Assembly (NCBI GenBank): GCA_021234155.1
Contig: JAJEKV010000017.1
Span: 17,742,372 to 17,806,371 of the forward strand
From: Isoetes taiwanensis
Taxonomy: Eukaryota > Streptophyta > Lycopodiopsida > Isoetales > Isoetaceae
Reading direction: 5' to 3'
DNA length: 64,000 nt
Below are positions 12,385-23,358 of this stretch, in pieces; position 1 is the first letter of the stretch; each line of letters opens with the position of its first letter. The notes beneath the pieces were generated by a model. That model had not been told where the DNA came from. It saw only the letters and a program-made list of their open reading frames with translations, and searched no databases. Both the position numbers and the translations under genes were made by a program.

Positions 12385-12606
12385 GACGTCCAGCAGACGT
12401 CACGCGCGACGTCACGTCGCACGCGACGTCATGTCGCAAAAAAGTGACGCACGCGATGCGACGCGGTCGTAGACGTCGTGTGTGTCGCGTGTGGGACGTC
12501 CAACGTCGTGTTGGACGTCGCATGCGACGTCCCTGCGACGTGACGTCGCAATTGACGTGACCAGGTCACGTCTTTGCGACGTCGACGTCGCCGGCCCACG
12601 TCGCTA
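12385..12606. repeat. Right GACGTC-rich terminal array
   Basis: About 220 bp of overlapping GACGTC, CACGTC and GCGACG words, the counterpart of the left end of the 5.6-kb element. It includes the 20-bp palindrome at 12,513-12,532 and ends in CGTCGCTA. Confidence 0.8.
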
Positions 12607-13190
12607 AAAGCCCATTCTCTTGTTGTGTTTGGAGACTAGATGATTGACCCTTGGGACCTTGTAGATCACTTGCCAAAGAAAGGCGTTGATTCGTGGAGGG
12701 AGGAAATTCAGCCAAGCGTTTCTCCAGATGTTTTTAAGGATGTCCTCCGTGATCACTAGCTCCCACTTGGGAGATACTGGAAGAAATCTCTTAGTCTTCA
12801 AACTACTGTAGCATGACTTCACAAACTTGTTTGGCTGTATCGAAGGTTGTACGACCCATGGACTTTGATCTCCTCTATTTATTGTGTTTGGGAGTTCGGA
12901 AGCCACACATTCCCAAATTATCTTGTCTGCCTCCTTTAAACCAAAACAGGCTTGAAATGCTTCCCAACTGGCCAGGTGCTCTCCCATACCACTGAGCACA
13001 AGAATGTATACCACAGTTTTTCCATCTCTTCACAATCCTCGCATCAGCCACTATACCTAATGGGCCTTGTTTATTGTGCAATTCCACTGGTACCCACCAT
13101 GGAGGGGAGGTCTCTGCTTTAAATTTGCTGATATCAAGCGTGAATAGTTTCCTTATGGCATCGCTTTCTTTATTGTTTATTTCCCTATTA
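12607..13190 (-). mobile_element. Plant L1-type LINE, zf-RVT part upstream of the insertion
   Basis: On the minus strand the frame at 12,604-13,014 shows the zf-RVT region of plant LINE polyproteins, including W....P....FLW..... and an aromatic/basic pattern. A second frame continues upstream to about 13,190, so a frameshift lies near 13,015. This is the 5'-ward continuation of the fragment at 6,433-6,970; the two were separated by the 5.6-kb insertion. The last nine residues of the 12,604 frame end exactly at the element boundary. Confidence 0.75.
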
Positions 13191-14589
13191 TTAATTCTGG
13201 ACCTTCAGATGATGGGAGATTCAATGGAATCTCCCACATCAAAGGTCGTCGTTTTTTTCATGTTTAATTCTCTTGCAGGAATCAATGGTGCAACGAAATC
13301 ACCCCCGCCAGCACTCACACCAAATTAATTCATGCGACCATAGACCACACTATTTCATGCAACAACCACCATAACCTGCACCATAGCCCGCACCACGGCC
13401 TGCCACGGTGGTCACACCTTTCTGCCGAAGACCTTGAATACGACCTGAAGACCAAGGCCACGTGGCCACAGCGAAACCAAGCACAATCAATCAATACAAT
13501 CCGGCTTACATCGACCAGAATAGACAAAATAAAGGTTACTTGCAGCGGAGATTCAAGCATTTAGTGCTACTGCACTTTAAGATTTTGAAACTGCACAAAT
13601 AAAAATGACAAATTCGTGGTTTTCCACCATAGCCACTCACCCATTTCTTTATGTGATTCAAATTTTGCCATAACCATCTCTTCGATGAAAGCTTTGCTAT
13701 ACCAAGCGCTCAGGTAAAGATTTGTTCCTAGTATCTTCTTGTCTACTCTGGTTACCATATGGGAGATTACCATGCGCTTCATGTATATTAGCTTATAGAG
13801 CAGAGAATACGTTTCTGCACATAAAGGACGCAAATGTTGAGGCTTCTCCTGTAGTAATCCTTTATATGTCTGAAACATTGTACTTATTATTCTAAAACTA
13901 GTAAGGTGCCCAGCGTTGCTGGGCATTAGTTGGATATTTTATATGTTTTGACTGCAATGAAAGGGCTTTACATGTGATTGTTCAGCCTTTGTGATCGTTA
14001 CATCTGTTGGAAGTTTGTAAATGTTTTGACAGCAATGAGAAAAGTGTGTAGTAACCCTTTCACAAAATTATGTTGAAAATCTATCTATGTTTTATTATGG
14101 GGGAAAAAAAAATTTAAACATAGTAATAATGCCCAGAGTTGATGGGTATTAGTACAGTGTAAGAGATCTATAGAAGTTAATCAATGAAATTGAAAGACCA
14201 ACTTTGATTATTATCCTATTGCGATAATATAACAATTAAAAAGGGTATTTTCACCCAAAGGTGTGATGTGTAAACCATCCTTCGTAAAGACATCTTCTAA
14301 TTCAACTCTTTATCTACTTCTAGTGAAGAGATAAGCGCAAGCACCACTTCCGACATGGCGCTTCATGGTTCCTCTTCTCAAATTAGAATGTAATCTGCAT
14401 GAGATACGTTGGGAGGCAAGGGTCGACGAAGGAAGGAAAAATTATAAGAACGCATATCTTCTCCACACGCGCCTTTTCGAGGGTGCCTATAGCACCTTTT
14501 GGCATAAAAAAAAGGACACTTGGCATGCCACGTGGCACAATCTGAGCCGTCCATGTTTGATGCATGACATATATACTTACAGGATAATT
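13191..14589. other. Intergenic DNA with one unrecognised ORF
   Basis: A minus-strand frame at 13,567-13,926 (119 codons) has a mixed, protein-like composition with several Trp and Met, but no domain is recognised and neither promoter nor splice sites are evident. The rest is AT-rich and contains short repeats around TTTTGACWGCAATGA (13,945 and 14,025). Confidence 0.3.
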
Positions 14590-17500
14590 TTATAATATAT
14601 ACAAGTCCCTTGTTATTTAAGGTCTGTGCAGAATGAAATGTGTATTGTACGAATAAATTTTCCTTAGATTTATTTTTGGTGGGATTGTTCAAGGTTCCAG
14701 ATCCGGTTATGTTAGTTAGAATGAATATCTACAAATTGCGTTAACATCATGTAGGAACAGATCATAATTTAGACATCTTGGGCACCCTATAAGAAGTTTT
14801 CTCTTAGAGATGTTCTCATTTTGCCATGAAGATTTCTTTTTTCCGACTCGTTTAAATTTAGTGGACTGAGTTACTAAAGAGACTTATTTTTGGGCCAAAT
14901 ATTTGACTTTGCATGTACTAGTAATGGATGGTTGTGAATGTAAAGAAGATGTCTATAAGGAAGAGTAATTTGATAAGGGGGCAAATGTTCAAATTACATA
15001 TGGATTTCCATAAGATATTATTTAATACAGTATCTCATGAGATGCCTGCAATTAATACATTGGTACATGAGATGCCTACATGTTACACTTGAACTTTGAG
15101 AAGTATATTTGCAATTCTTGAAATTGTATAATAGTTTGTGATGCTACGAAATAATATTCCAAAACTACACAAAGCTGACCCCTACAAACGTACACATAGA
15201 AAAAACTAGGTGTAGTTAAGAAACAGGAAGATTTATATCTATGACTTATAGTAGACAGATTTCCAAAGACATTAAAACAATCCAGAAAGATTTGCCTTTG
15301 AAACATGTGAAAGGCACTTAGTTGACTAGATGAAGCATTGTGTTCTGCTCGGGAATAAGACTTGGCTTGGTGAAGTATTATGGAGATTAGTCGAATACCC
15401 AATAAGATGTTTTATTACATCGTAGAGTTGGCTAATAGAATCTTTGCTATCAAATATGTATCTTCAACAAAGATCACAACCACACATTCTCCATGTAACA
15501 ATGGCCCTTGTAATATTCTTTTGTTTCCTATTTTACTATAAACTCAGGCCTTGCTAAATTTTGAATGCCTCATTAGGCATAATTGGATATTTTATTTACT
15601 CAAGTATCATAGTACACTAATTGCATATTTTCTTTTTATACAACCATTAGTGTGTTTGTGTATTTTCATAGGATTATGTGTAGTATATCATTAAATAAGA
15701 ATCATATAGTTTAAGAACCATATTTTATTTATTTATAGTATATTATTTTTTATATTGAAGCAGTCAAATATCCTCCAGCAGAACGAATTAATCTTGCATG
15801 GAGAGGAACGGAGGTAGACTGATGGCGACGGCAAGAAGTTTTCTAATACATGTCGATTATGAACATTTGCTTGTAAGCCCAGTCGTTTTTTACTTGTAGG
15901 TTGCTTTAGTAGATTTTTTTTTATCTCTCTGCTATGTACTTCTCATTTTTCTTATTTCCAGGAGCTCCATCATGTTCCTTTGTGCCCAGATTGTTATGTG
16001 ATAGTTGTAGGACCAAATGGGAAAGAACATCAAGTTTTTGTGGCATCTGCAGGGCCAAAATTGTTTTTTGGCCAAGGATGGGAAGCTTTCTTGACTGATA
16101 ATCTTTTCGTAGATGGTGATGTTATTTTTTGTGTGATATTGGAGGATAGCAACAGGATATTTGCAAAGAAGTGCGATGGCAGCAATCGTACCAAAGCCCT
16201 TGGAATTTGGCAGGTAGAGGATGGAAAAGCACGGCAGGAAGTTGTTAATGCTCGACAAAGACATGTAGCAAAAGAACCAGAAGACTCTGTTAATGTATCA
16301 GATGATGAACCAGACATTAAGAAACCTTTTAAAGTTCCACTGCTCAAACGTATTTATTCATCAGGATTGGTGAGTAAAAATTTCCCCTTTGATTAGTTTT
16401 CCTTCCGGAAATTCTTAGCTCTCTATTTTCTGTGTCAGAGATTGAAGGAGGAAGATCGTTGGCGAATGCCTCCAAGGGGTTCTGCAATCCTTGTTCATGG
16501 ACCAGATGGTATTGACACTAATTTGAAAGCAAAAACCAGTCGATATTGTTTGAGTCATAATTGGGACCTGCTAGTCAGCCACTATTCTCTTAAAGTTGGT
16601 GATATATTGGAATTCCAAGTCGTAGGCGAGCTTGAATGGACAATGAACATCTATCGTGGTGGAGCACAGCATGACCAGAAGAAGTCCTGAATATGTAATT
16701 TTATATAACAGATATTTTGTTGTCTCTGTGAATTTTCCACTTACAACTATTAGCATGACTATATACTAACTGTTCATACTTTGTAATCACAGGAACTAAT
16801 ATATTTTACTACTTATCTTTTTGAAGAAGAGTCTAATTTTCTGTATACCTGCATAATTTTTTATGCAATTTATTTTGGAAATCAATAAAATTATTCAACT
16901 ATTGGTGGTCAAAATTTACAGCACATAAAATAGCATAAGCAATCTAAGGTCGAATTTTACTACTGTGTAGGAAACAGAAAGTAGTCTGTGGAGTTTATCT
17001 TCCATGAACTTTGCATGGTGTGCTTCAACAGTCTTCCCAATTTGGTTTTTGCCAAAGTGCAGTTTGTTATATAGGTATTCAAATATAGAAGAAGAAGAAA
17101 GGAACACAACCTTCACAAGCATATTGTATTTCATGTAAAGCAAGACAAACTCTACAGGCATATTGTAGTTGCTTGGGTCATTTCTATCATGAGTTCCTAT
17201 CTCTGTTACATCATTGTCAGAAACACTTTTACCCCATCGCTTTTATTCTATTTTCTTGTGAGAAGTGCCATCTGCAGGTCCTCTTTCTTTTGTTTGAATG
17301 TGAGAAATCATATCACCCCCTTGTGATTCATTCTTAGGAATGATGTGTTCCTGGATTTTAACATTGGTTTTAGCAGCATGTGACTGGTAGAATGGCATCT
17401 ATTTTCCAGATGCCATATATATTGTATGTGACTTTCTTTGGTGCTGCTTTTTTTTTTTATGAAGTAGTTAAGGAACAATTCATTGTTCATCTACCTTTGT

Positions 17501-17937
17501 GTAGTCCACAAGTGCAATGGTGTTGTTGTCGCTGACATTTGCATGCTGCTCGCCTCTGTATTTTTTGCTTTAAGGTTGTAGATGTTAAAGTGTACAACTA
17601 TAATTTTGGAATACTCTTTTTTGTTGAAGCTAAGAATATGGCAGTATATAGTTCTTGATGAGACTCAAGTAGTGAATAGTGCATCCGTGAAAGAAGGATG
17701 CCTATAATATTGTTGCAGGAGCGTTAAGAAATGGTTGCCTGTTGCTTCCTTCTATGCTTAAACAGTCATTGTTGACTGCAAAAAAGATCAATCTATTTAT
17801 AATATTTTTTCAAAATACAAAAGATGAACATTTCCCACAAAAGAGGAGCACATGTCTGTTGTTAAGAAACTAGCTAGAGACGATCCTATATAACCTTTAA
17901 ATACTATAACTTATCATAAGTACACTTAGAATTCCCT
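14590..17937. repeat. Left arm of a long inverted duplication
   Basis: The arm matches 27,571-30,030 in reverse complement. For example, 17,600-17,937 and 27,571-27,900 are about 96% alike, and minus-strand frames at 15,076-15,402 and 16,916-17,161 recur on the plus strand at 29,181 and 28,357. The outer boundary is near 14,590, where similarity fades after ACAAGTCCCTTGTTATTTAA. The inner boundary is at GAATTCCCTG, where a LINE fragment begins. This arm is about 0.9 kb longer than its partner because it retains most of the B3 gene. Confidence 0.9.
15798..16690 (+). CDS. B3-domain (REM-like) transcription factor, two B3 domains
   Basis: Three exons joined by GT-AG introns in phase 0: 15,798-15,872, 15,962-16,369 and 16,439-16,690, giving 244 residues. 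The first B3 domain spans roughly residues 12-100 and shows the family pattern of an N-terminal FL..hD, then GW..F...N.L..GD...F. The second spans about residues 165-240, with W..L..HY.LK.GD.LEF and a C-terminal INIYRGG-like strand. The linker between them is acidic (DEPDIKK region). B3 domains bind DNA; REM-type proteins with several B3 domains act in reproductive development in other plants, but the target here is unknown. The start was chosen because exon 1 supplies the first B3 strand; an in-frame ATG lies eight codons later. No stops or broken splice sites are seen. It sits in the left arm of an inverted duplication whose partner copy is deleted. Confidence 0.8.
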
Positions 17938-18466
17938 GTCCATCAGTGCTGGGAGTGGGAGATCCCACCTGACCTTGTTAAATTTGGACCTTATGTCTGT
18001 GTAAACCGGGCACTCTTTTATCATGTGCTCTTCGTCCTCTATTTTTCCTGAGTCACATACTCGACATATTCGTTCTGCTCTATCTATTTTCCTCCATCTA
18101 TCTTTCTCAATTCGGAGGTCGTGGCTCCCCATCCTGAATCTGTCCAGCGTTCCCCTGTTACTCTTATTCAACACGCTGCTTTTGTACGTGATATGCCCTA
18201 TCTGTCCTCCTGGGTTGAATGTTCCCAATAGCCAGATTGTCTTCGGCCCCGTGTGCTGTGCCAGCCAGTTCCTCATTGCTATGCCTGTCCATTCTTCGTC
18301 CCATCCGTCCGCTTGTATAATCTGGCTTAGTTGCATCCCCATATTTGCCGTCCACTTTGCCAAATCGTTAAACCATCCCTTGCCTGTTGTTATGTGTTGT
18401 TTTGCTGATTCATCTATTGCTAGTGAGGACAGTTTGTCCTCTTTCCCGTAGCTGTTGTCCTTTATT
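17937..18466 (-). mobile_element. Internal fragment of the endonuclease-type LINE
   Basis: The sequence is the reverse complement of 58,152-58,683 with only a few substitutions; translated differences are four or five residues in about 175. It covers the C-terminal part of the LINE ORF including the Cys/His pattern C..C....EDEEHMIKEC. It lacks both the LINE 3' end with its (ATTCT)n tail and the upstream RT region, so it is not a standard 5'-truncated insertion. Its lower-coordinate edge coincides with the end of the inverted-duplication arm. Confidence 0.9.
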
Positions 18467-21400
18467 ACACAAGGCCCCCAAAAAAGAAGCATTACCAGTT
18501 TTTTGGAACAGTTTTCACATAAAACCACCTTTAAAAAGTGATGTTACTTTGTGGGTTAATATGTTGAATAACAATTAGTGGTTACCTAGTGTGGTTCTTA
18601 TTTATGGTTTATCATTCTAGTTTATTAGCACAATTCATCTTAATGGTTCCTTATGATAGTTTGTTCAATTGGTTTTTAATACTGCTTTTGCTAAGTTAAA
18701 TATGGAATACAGTTAGTGATGTAGACCATAAACCACTGATCCTTTTGATTGTAGTTTCTTTGTGCAACTTAAAGTGGTTTCCCAATGAAGTTGTGTACAT
18801 TTTTCCATCTGAACCAATGTGGTTCTACAATAAAACGTTGTAACTTTTTATCAAAAAATAAAGGGAAAATGCTAATGGTTTTCGCATTAAGATATTAAAG
18901 GTTTTGCATTTTTAATCTATTCTGTATTGAGACAAATCCATGGTATTTTAGCCAATGCAATTGATGGTGGTGTAATAAATAAAATAAGGCATACCCATAT
19001 TTAATCATTAGTTTCTCCCATTAATTGGTAGTCTTTTCTCCATTATTATGTGTAATTTGTATTGTAAAAAGAATATACAAATTTATCAAGCAAGCTTTTA
19101 TATTAAAACATCAAAATCTTTACATTAAAATCCCATATGCATTTTGATTGGATTTTGCAACATTACAACTTAAAAGACACCATATATGAATCTCCAGTAA
19201 AAGCTAAAAGAAATCCAGGGATTTGAACCCTAATATTTCCAATTTTTCCAGTGCTAAAAACTACGGTTAGCAAGATAATAACCAAATGGTTATGTAGATT
19301 TTGCTAAACACATGGTTCTGTAGATTTTGCTATTGCTACACAAAATCACGTATAATGTCCCTGGAAAGAAACTCTTAATTTCAATGATAGAAGCACATAA
19401 AAAGGAGAAAATTCTCATTTTAAGAATGTATACCCTTTCAGGAAATGAGACAAATTATTCATATCGATCAGAAAATTTTGCTGCATCCTTGTGCGAGCAA
19501 AGCACATAAGAAAGGTATATTTATGCACAATATCATGGCACATTTAAATAACAACATGACAATTGAGAAAGGGCATTCAGTCATTCTAAAGCTTCAAATA
19601 ATAGAACCTGGTCATTGATTTCTAAGGAAACTCTAGGAGTTACACAGGAATACTACTAGTTCAAGAGGCAATCTCGTATGTTACCTTGTAGATTGTTCAG
19701 ATACTTCTTCACTCTGCAGCAAACACAAAAAGGACACTTTTTTCGATGCAGTCATTAAGCGCCCTACAAGAAAGTGTATCAAGCACAAAGTATTAGAAAC
19801 TAACATGATAAAAACAAAGAGGCAGAGAATTGAATTGAAAAGACCTAATATTCTTATATGAGAAAAGAACAAGAGAGCACAATAAAAAACCTAAGCAGCC
19901 ACCATAGAGTTAAATATATTGTGGGAGTGGAATAACACCCCTCTGTATTGCAATATGAAGCTCCCTTAGCACCATAAGTGGTGAAGGAAGAAGCAAAGGC
20001 TTGCATTTGTTTATGATATTCTTCACCTGGCTCATTGCCACTTAGGGGCAACTCGAGAACCAGTATATTACTGGAATCAAATCATACAGACGCACAATTG
20101 GAATAATCCAAAACTTAAAAGCGGATCAAATCCAGCAAGAGCAGACCTGATTGTATAACAAGAAAATATGAGAGTGTGTAGATGAGAGTGAAATGAAGAC
20201 CAGATCAACATATAAAACAAGGCTATCCGCTTAGAATCAAATGTCAGTCTATTGAGGAATGCAAAATTGAGCGGAGGTAATTTACCAGAAGAATTCTCAA
20301 GCAAAGAAAGCAATCAAAACAAGGAATCGATCCCAGGCATGCAAAATAGGTATTTCGTTGCTTCCGATGCAGAGGCAACATCCGTGAAGCTTTGAGGTGA
20401 TGCCATCACAAGGTGCCGCCCTGTAACTAAAGAGAAAAGTCTGGAAAGCCCCCTTTTGAAAAATAAAATCACAAAGACCAGCACAGATCTAGAGAAAAAG
20501 TACCTTCAAAATTTGAGAGAGGCATACAGTTCAAAATTCCCCGGAGTCAATGGACATCTCCATGCACAGCATCTCGTGGACATCCTGGAGGCCGCCGCGC
20601 TCTATTTTTTCCTCTTATACCCTTCCATTTAGGGATTTACTTTTGACCCTTAGATCTATCCCCAAGACTTAATCTTAGCCCTTGACTACTTTTTACATGA
20701 ATAGGGCTTTTTCCTTGCTTAAGAAAAATGTTTGGCCATAATTCTTTTGCACCCATTGCATGTTCATGCATGTTGCTCCACTTCAATGGAATCACTCAAG
20801 ACAATTCTACTTGTCACATATACTATCAATCAAAATCATGCATAAATAAAATTTTAACTTTTGCTCTAAAATTTGCATTTTAATAGTTGACTTCTCGCTC
20901 AATTCCTATATAAAGTTAAATGTAAATTATAAGAAGAAACAAGAATAGTTCTGCACTGTGGATTCCCCCGTGAGGCAGTTTGAACGATGGGATCTTTTAT
21001 AGGTAAACAAGTTATGGTTTTACTTATTGATTCTTTTGCTTTAATGCTTTGAGGTTTGGAACAAAGGATTCACAACTATTACAAATGAAACACAACAAAC
21101 ATGGACTTCATAATATGGCAAACCTTGAGACATGTTCTTTCTCCCGCAGCAGCATCCCTCACTGCACTGCAACTGCTCATCTTCTGAATCTTCATAAACT
21201 GCAGTTCAAGTCACAGATGTGTGTCAAGTTTGTTAATATAGCTAGAAAAGTTCGATGCTAAGAAAACACTAACATTTAGAATGCAATGCCGTTCATTATG
21301 TCAGAATGGCTCTCATTCAGGAGCAGCACGATACAACCCAAAAGGATACATAAAGGTGCAACATTTTTCTCGTCTCAAGACTTATCCTTCTTCAGGTAGC

Positions 21401-22139
21401 TCTTAGAGTAGTTATATATACTGACAAATTGCAAATCCATGGGGCTGTCTCAACCACACATTTGCTTAGAAGTTGTTGCACATCATTCCTACTCTGTGGT
21501 GGTGCTAAAAATCAGCATTCTTTATATGTGTGTGCTTATGGGTAGTAGCTGGGTAGTCCCATGTATCCTGACCTTAGCAGAATGGTATGGTAGTTATCCG
21601 CAGCCTTTAGGATTATTATGCAATTGAAAACAATTGAGTAATGGTAATTTCAGCTAGAAGGATAAGTTTAACAGTGAGCCTCACTATCTGTCGAGATAAA
21701 TCGAGCTAAAGCTAGCAATTGCTAGTGCATGGTTATAAAACTGGTTGTTAAATTAACATGTTCATATTATCCAATATAACTCTATAATTGCCGTAAAGGA
21801 TTTCTGTTAAAGTAAGAGATTACTTATCCTCAAGCACAAGAGCAAGACTTCCTTCTGCCTGTGGACCAAATGGATCGTTGCCAAAACAAAATAATATACT
21901 GGAATCATCCAAGTATCTTACCCTAGAGGCTTCCAGGGAAGATATCAACAGATCAACTGCAAAGCTGGCCCACATTCCCGATTGAAAGTGTTGGCTACAA
22001 TTTAGAAACACAAATATGCAATTAATCGACCGACCTAGCCTATTGTTTTTTAAGTGCTAATAAGAAGGAAATACACCAGAATGAGGGTTGATGGCAGTGG
22101 AGCAGCTGGTGCAAAGAGAAAACATTCCATTATGGCTTG
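18467..22139. other. Intergenic DNA with possible exon remnants
   Basis: No gene is recognised. On the minus strand a 73-nt exon-like segment at 21,922-21,994 has a TTGTAG acceptor and a GG/GTAAGA donor and encodes an amphipathic stretch (around SLEASR), and the frame can read on to 21,820. A short minus ORF of 30 codons starts with ATG near 20,408 (MASPQSF), upstream of which lies a GC-richer segment (20,580-20,610). These may be parts of one decayed minus-strand gene, but no family is recognised. Confidence 0.3.
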
Positions 22140-22711
22140 CGAAGTGTTTTGATAGGCAGAGGACAACTGCGACAAATTATCTTGATAGCAAGTTTAGGCC
22201 AATCAGGGGAATACTTGTGTATACCGCCATATAACCCGAATATTCCACATACCCACATGAACGAGGGGTGTGCACAGGAAGGGCGGATGGAGTGGACAAC
22301 CCTAGCCACTGTTTTATACCAGCCAACGCCAGGTTATACCTCTGTCTGCTGATCTCTTGAGACCGAGCCGTCAGTCCATCCTCACAGGAGTCTGAGCCGG
22401 GGTAGAACCTGGGGATTTGGGGTGTTTCCTTAGGATTAGATGCATCTTCTTTGCCGTTGGTATTTGGATGGATGTGCCACCCTTCGTGGTGGTTATTTAT
22501 ATATGATTTATGCTGTGTGCTAACCTTGTATTCATGCTTCCGCGACTTAGGAGTCCCATTGAAGGCGTGGGCCGAATGACCCCTCTGCGTCCTTCACTCG
22601 GGCACCTTTCTATAGATGGCCCTGGATAGACGGAGGGCCATGGTCGCCATGGGAGGGGAAAGTCCCTGTATGTATACGATCGGGTGTCGTATATATTCAA
22701 GGAGCGTCACA
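22140..22711 (+). mobile_element. Candidate LTR end (5' LTR of an LTR retrotransposon)
   Basis: The segment ends in CA at 22,711, one base before a match to a plant primer-binding site. A TATA-like TTATTTATATATGA lies at about 22,494-22,507. The 5' edge of the LTR is not determined and no second copy is seen in the window, so the partner LTR is lost or diverged. Identification rests mainly on the adjoining primer-binding site. Confidence 0.45.
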
Positions 22712-22712
22712 G

Positions 22713-22724
22713 TGGTATCAGAGC
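22713..22724 (+). promoter_or_regulatory. Primer-binding site for initiator tRNA-Met
   Basis: TGGTATCAGAGC is the usual plant retrotransposon primer-binding site, complementary to the 3' end of initiator tRNA-Met. It follows the presumed LTR end by one base. Reverse transcription would start here and proceed leftwards. Confidence 0.65.
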
Positions 22725-23044
22725 TGTGAATTCGGTTACTCGAAATCATAGCACTGACCAAACCCTAACTCGTTAGTTCGGTAGTTAGGAGGGAGTTTAA
22801 GCTGGTGTGATTGTTTAGCTCTTTGATGTTTGGTTTTGTGCTAGGTTAATGTAATAGAATGTAAGTTCTTAGGGCAACTGGAAGACCCAAGTTTGGAAGG
22901 GCTATAACTTTTTGTAGGCAGCTCGGATGAAGGCGAAAATGGCTCCAATGGATCGGGCACCTCCCAAATACCCTAGGGGCACGTTTCCCGAGAAATCAAA
23001 AGGGGCGCTGCTGTCTTCGGAGGTGTTTCTTTCGCCGAGATAAG

Positions 23045-23096
23045 ACCGTATAACGCTCGCAGCGCCCCATACGGTCGCGCGTATTTTTATACGCGC
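23045..23096. repeat. Two adjacent GC-rich hairpins
   Basis: GACCGTAT at 23,045 pairs with ATACGGTC at 23,069, and GCGCGTAT-TTTT-ATACGCGC (23,077-23,096) is a perfect stem of 8 with a loop of 4. An A-rich run follows at 23,107-23,119. A Helitron-type CTRR end does not follow, so function is unknown. Confidence 0.7.
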
Positions 23097-23358
23097 CTGT
23101 TTAATTAAAAAAAAAAAAATTGAAATTTTTTTTAATAAAAAGTTAAAAGTTAAATTTAAATCACTTTTTGAAAAGTGTGTTTCCTTGCACGGCTTCCCTC
23201 CGCCATAGCCGCCGGACTGAAGCTCTGTTTCTGCCATAGCTGACCTCCACGGCTACTTTGCATCTGCCCTAAGCCCTAGTGCCCTTGCCTACTCCCTAGT
23301 GCCGCTTGTTCACGCTTGAGCGCCCTACTTTTCTCTCTTGTTACTTATCGCCAGTGCT

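Larger units (their letters stand above)
6971..12606. mobile_element. 5.6-kb non-autonomous TIR element (MULE-like?) nested in a LINE
   Basis: The element starts TAGCGACGTC and ends GACG..CGTCGCTA, giving a short terminal inverted repeat of about 9-10 bp. It is flanked by a 10-bp direct repeat with one mismatch, within the 8-11 bp range of Mutator-like elements. Both ends are about 210-220 bp arrays of CG-rich GACGTC words. The interior holds oligo-purine tracts, short palindromes and nearly three copies of a 1,134-bp tandem repeat. No transposase is recognisable; the frames inside are by-products of the repeats. Superfamily assignment is inference: hAT (8 bp) is less likely given the longer duplication. 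It inserted into a LINE that was already resident. Confidence 0.65.

Noticed and set aside
15076-15402. Minus ORF also found at 29,181-29,519 (plus)
   Set aside because: It is conserved only because both lie in the recent inverted duplication; no domain and low-complexity composition, so not called a gene.
16916-17161. Minus ORF of 81 codons repeated at 28,357-28,602
   Set aside because: Same reason: duplicated intergenic DNA; the partner keeps length but no recognisable family or splice sites.
18023-18451. 142-codon plus-strand ORF, repeated at 58,167-58,595 on the minus strand
   Set aside because: Antisense shadow of the LINE C-terminal frame in both copies.
23077-23096. Hairpin as a Helitron 3' end
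   Set aside because: The required CTRR followed by T does not follow the stem; the next bases are CTGT, and no 5' TC end could be paired.
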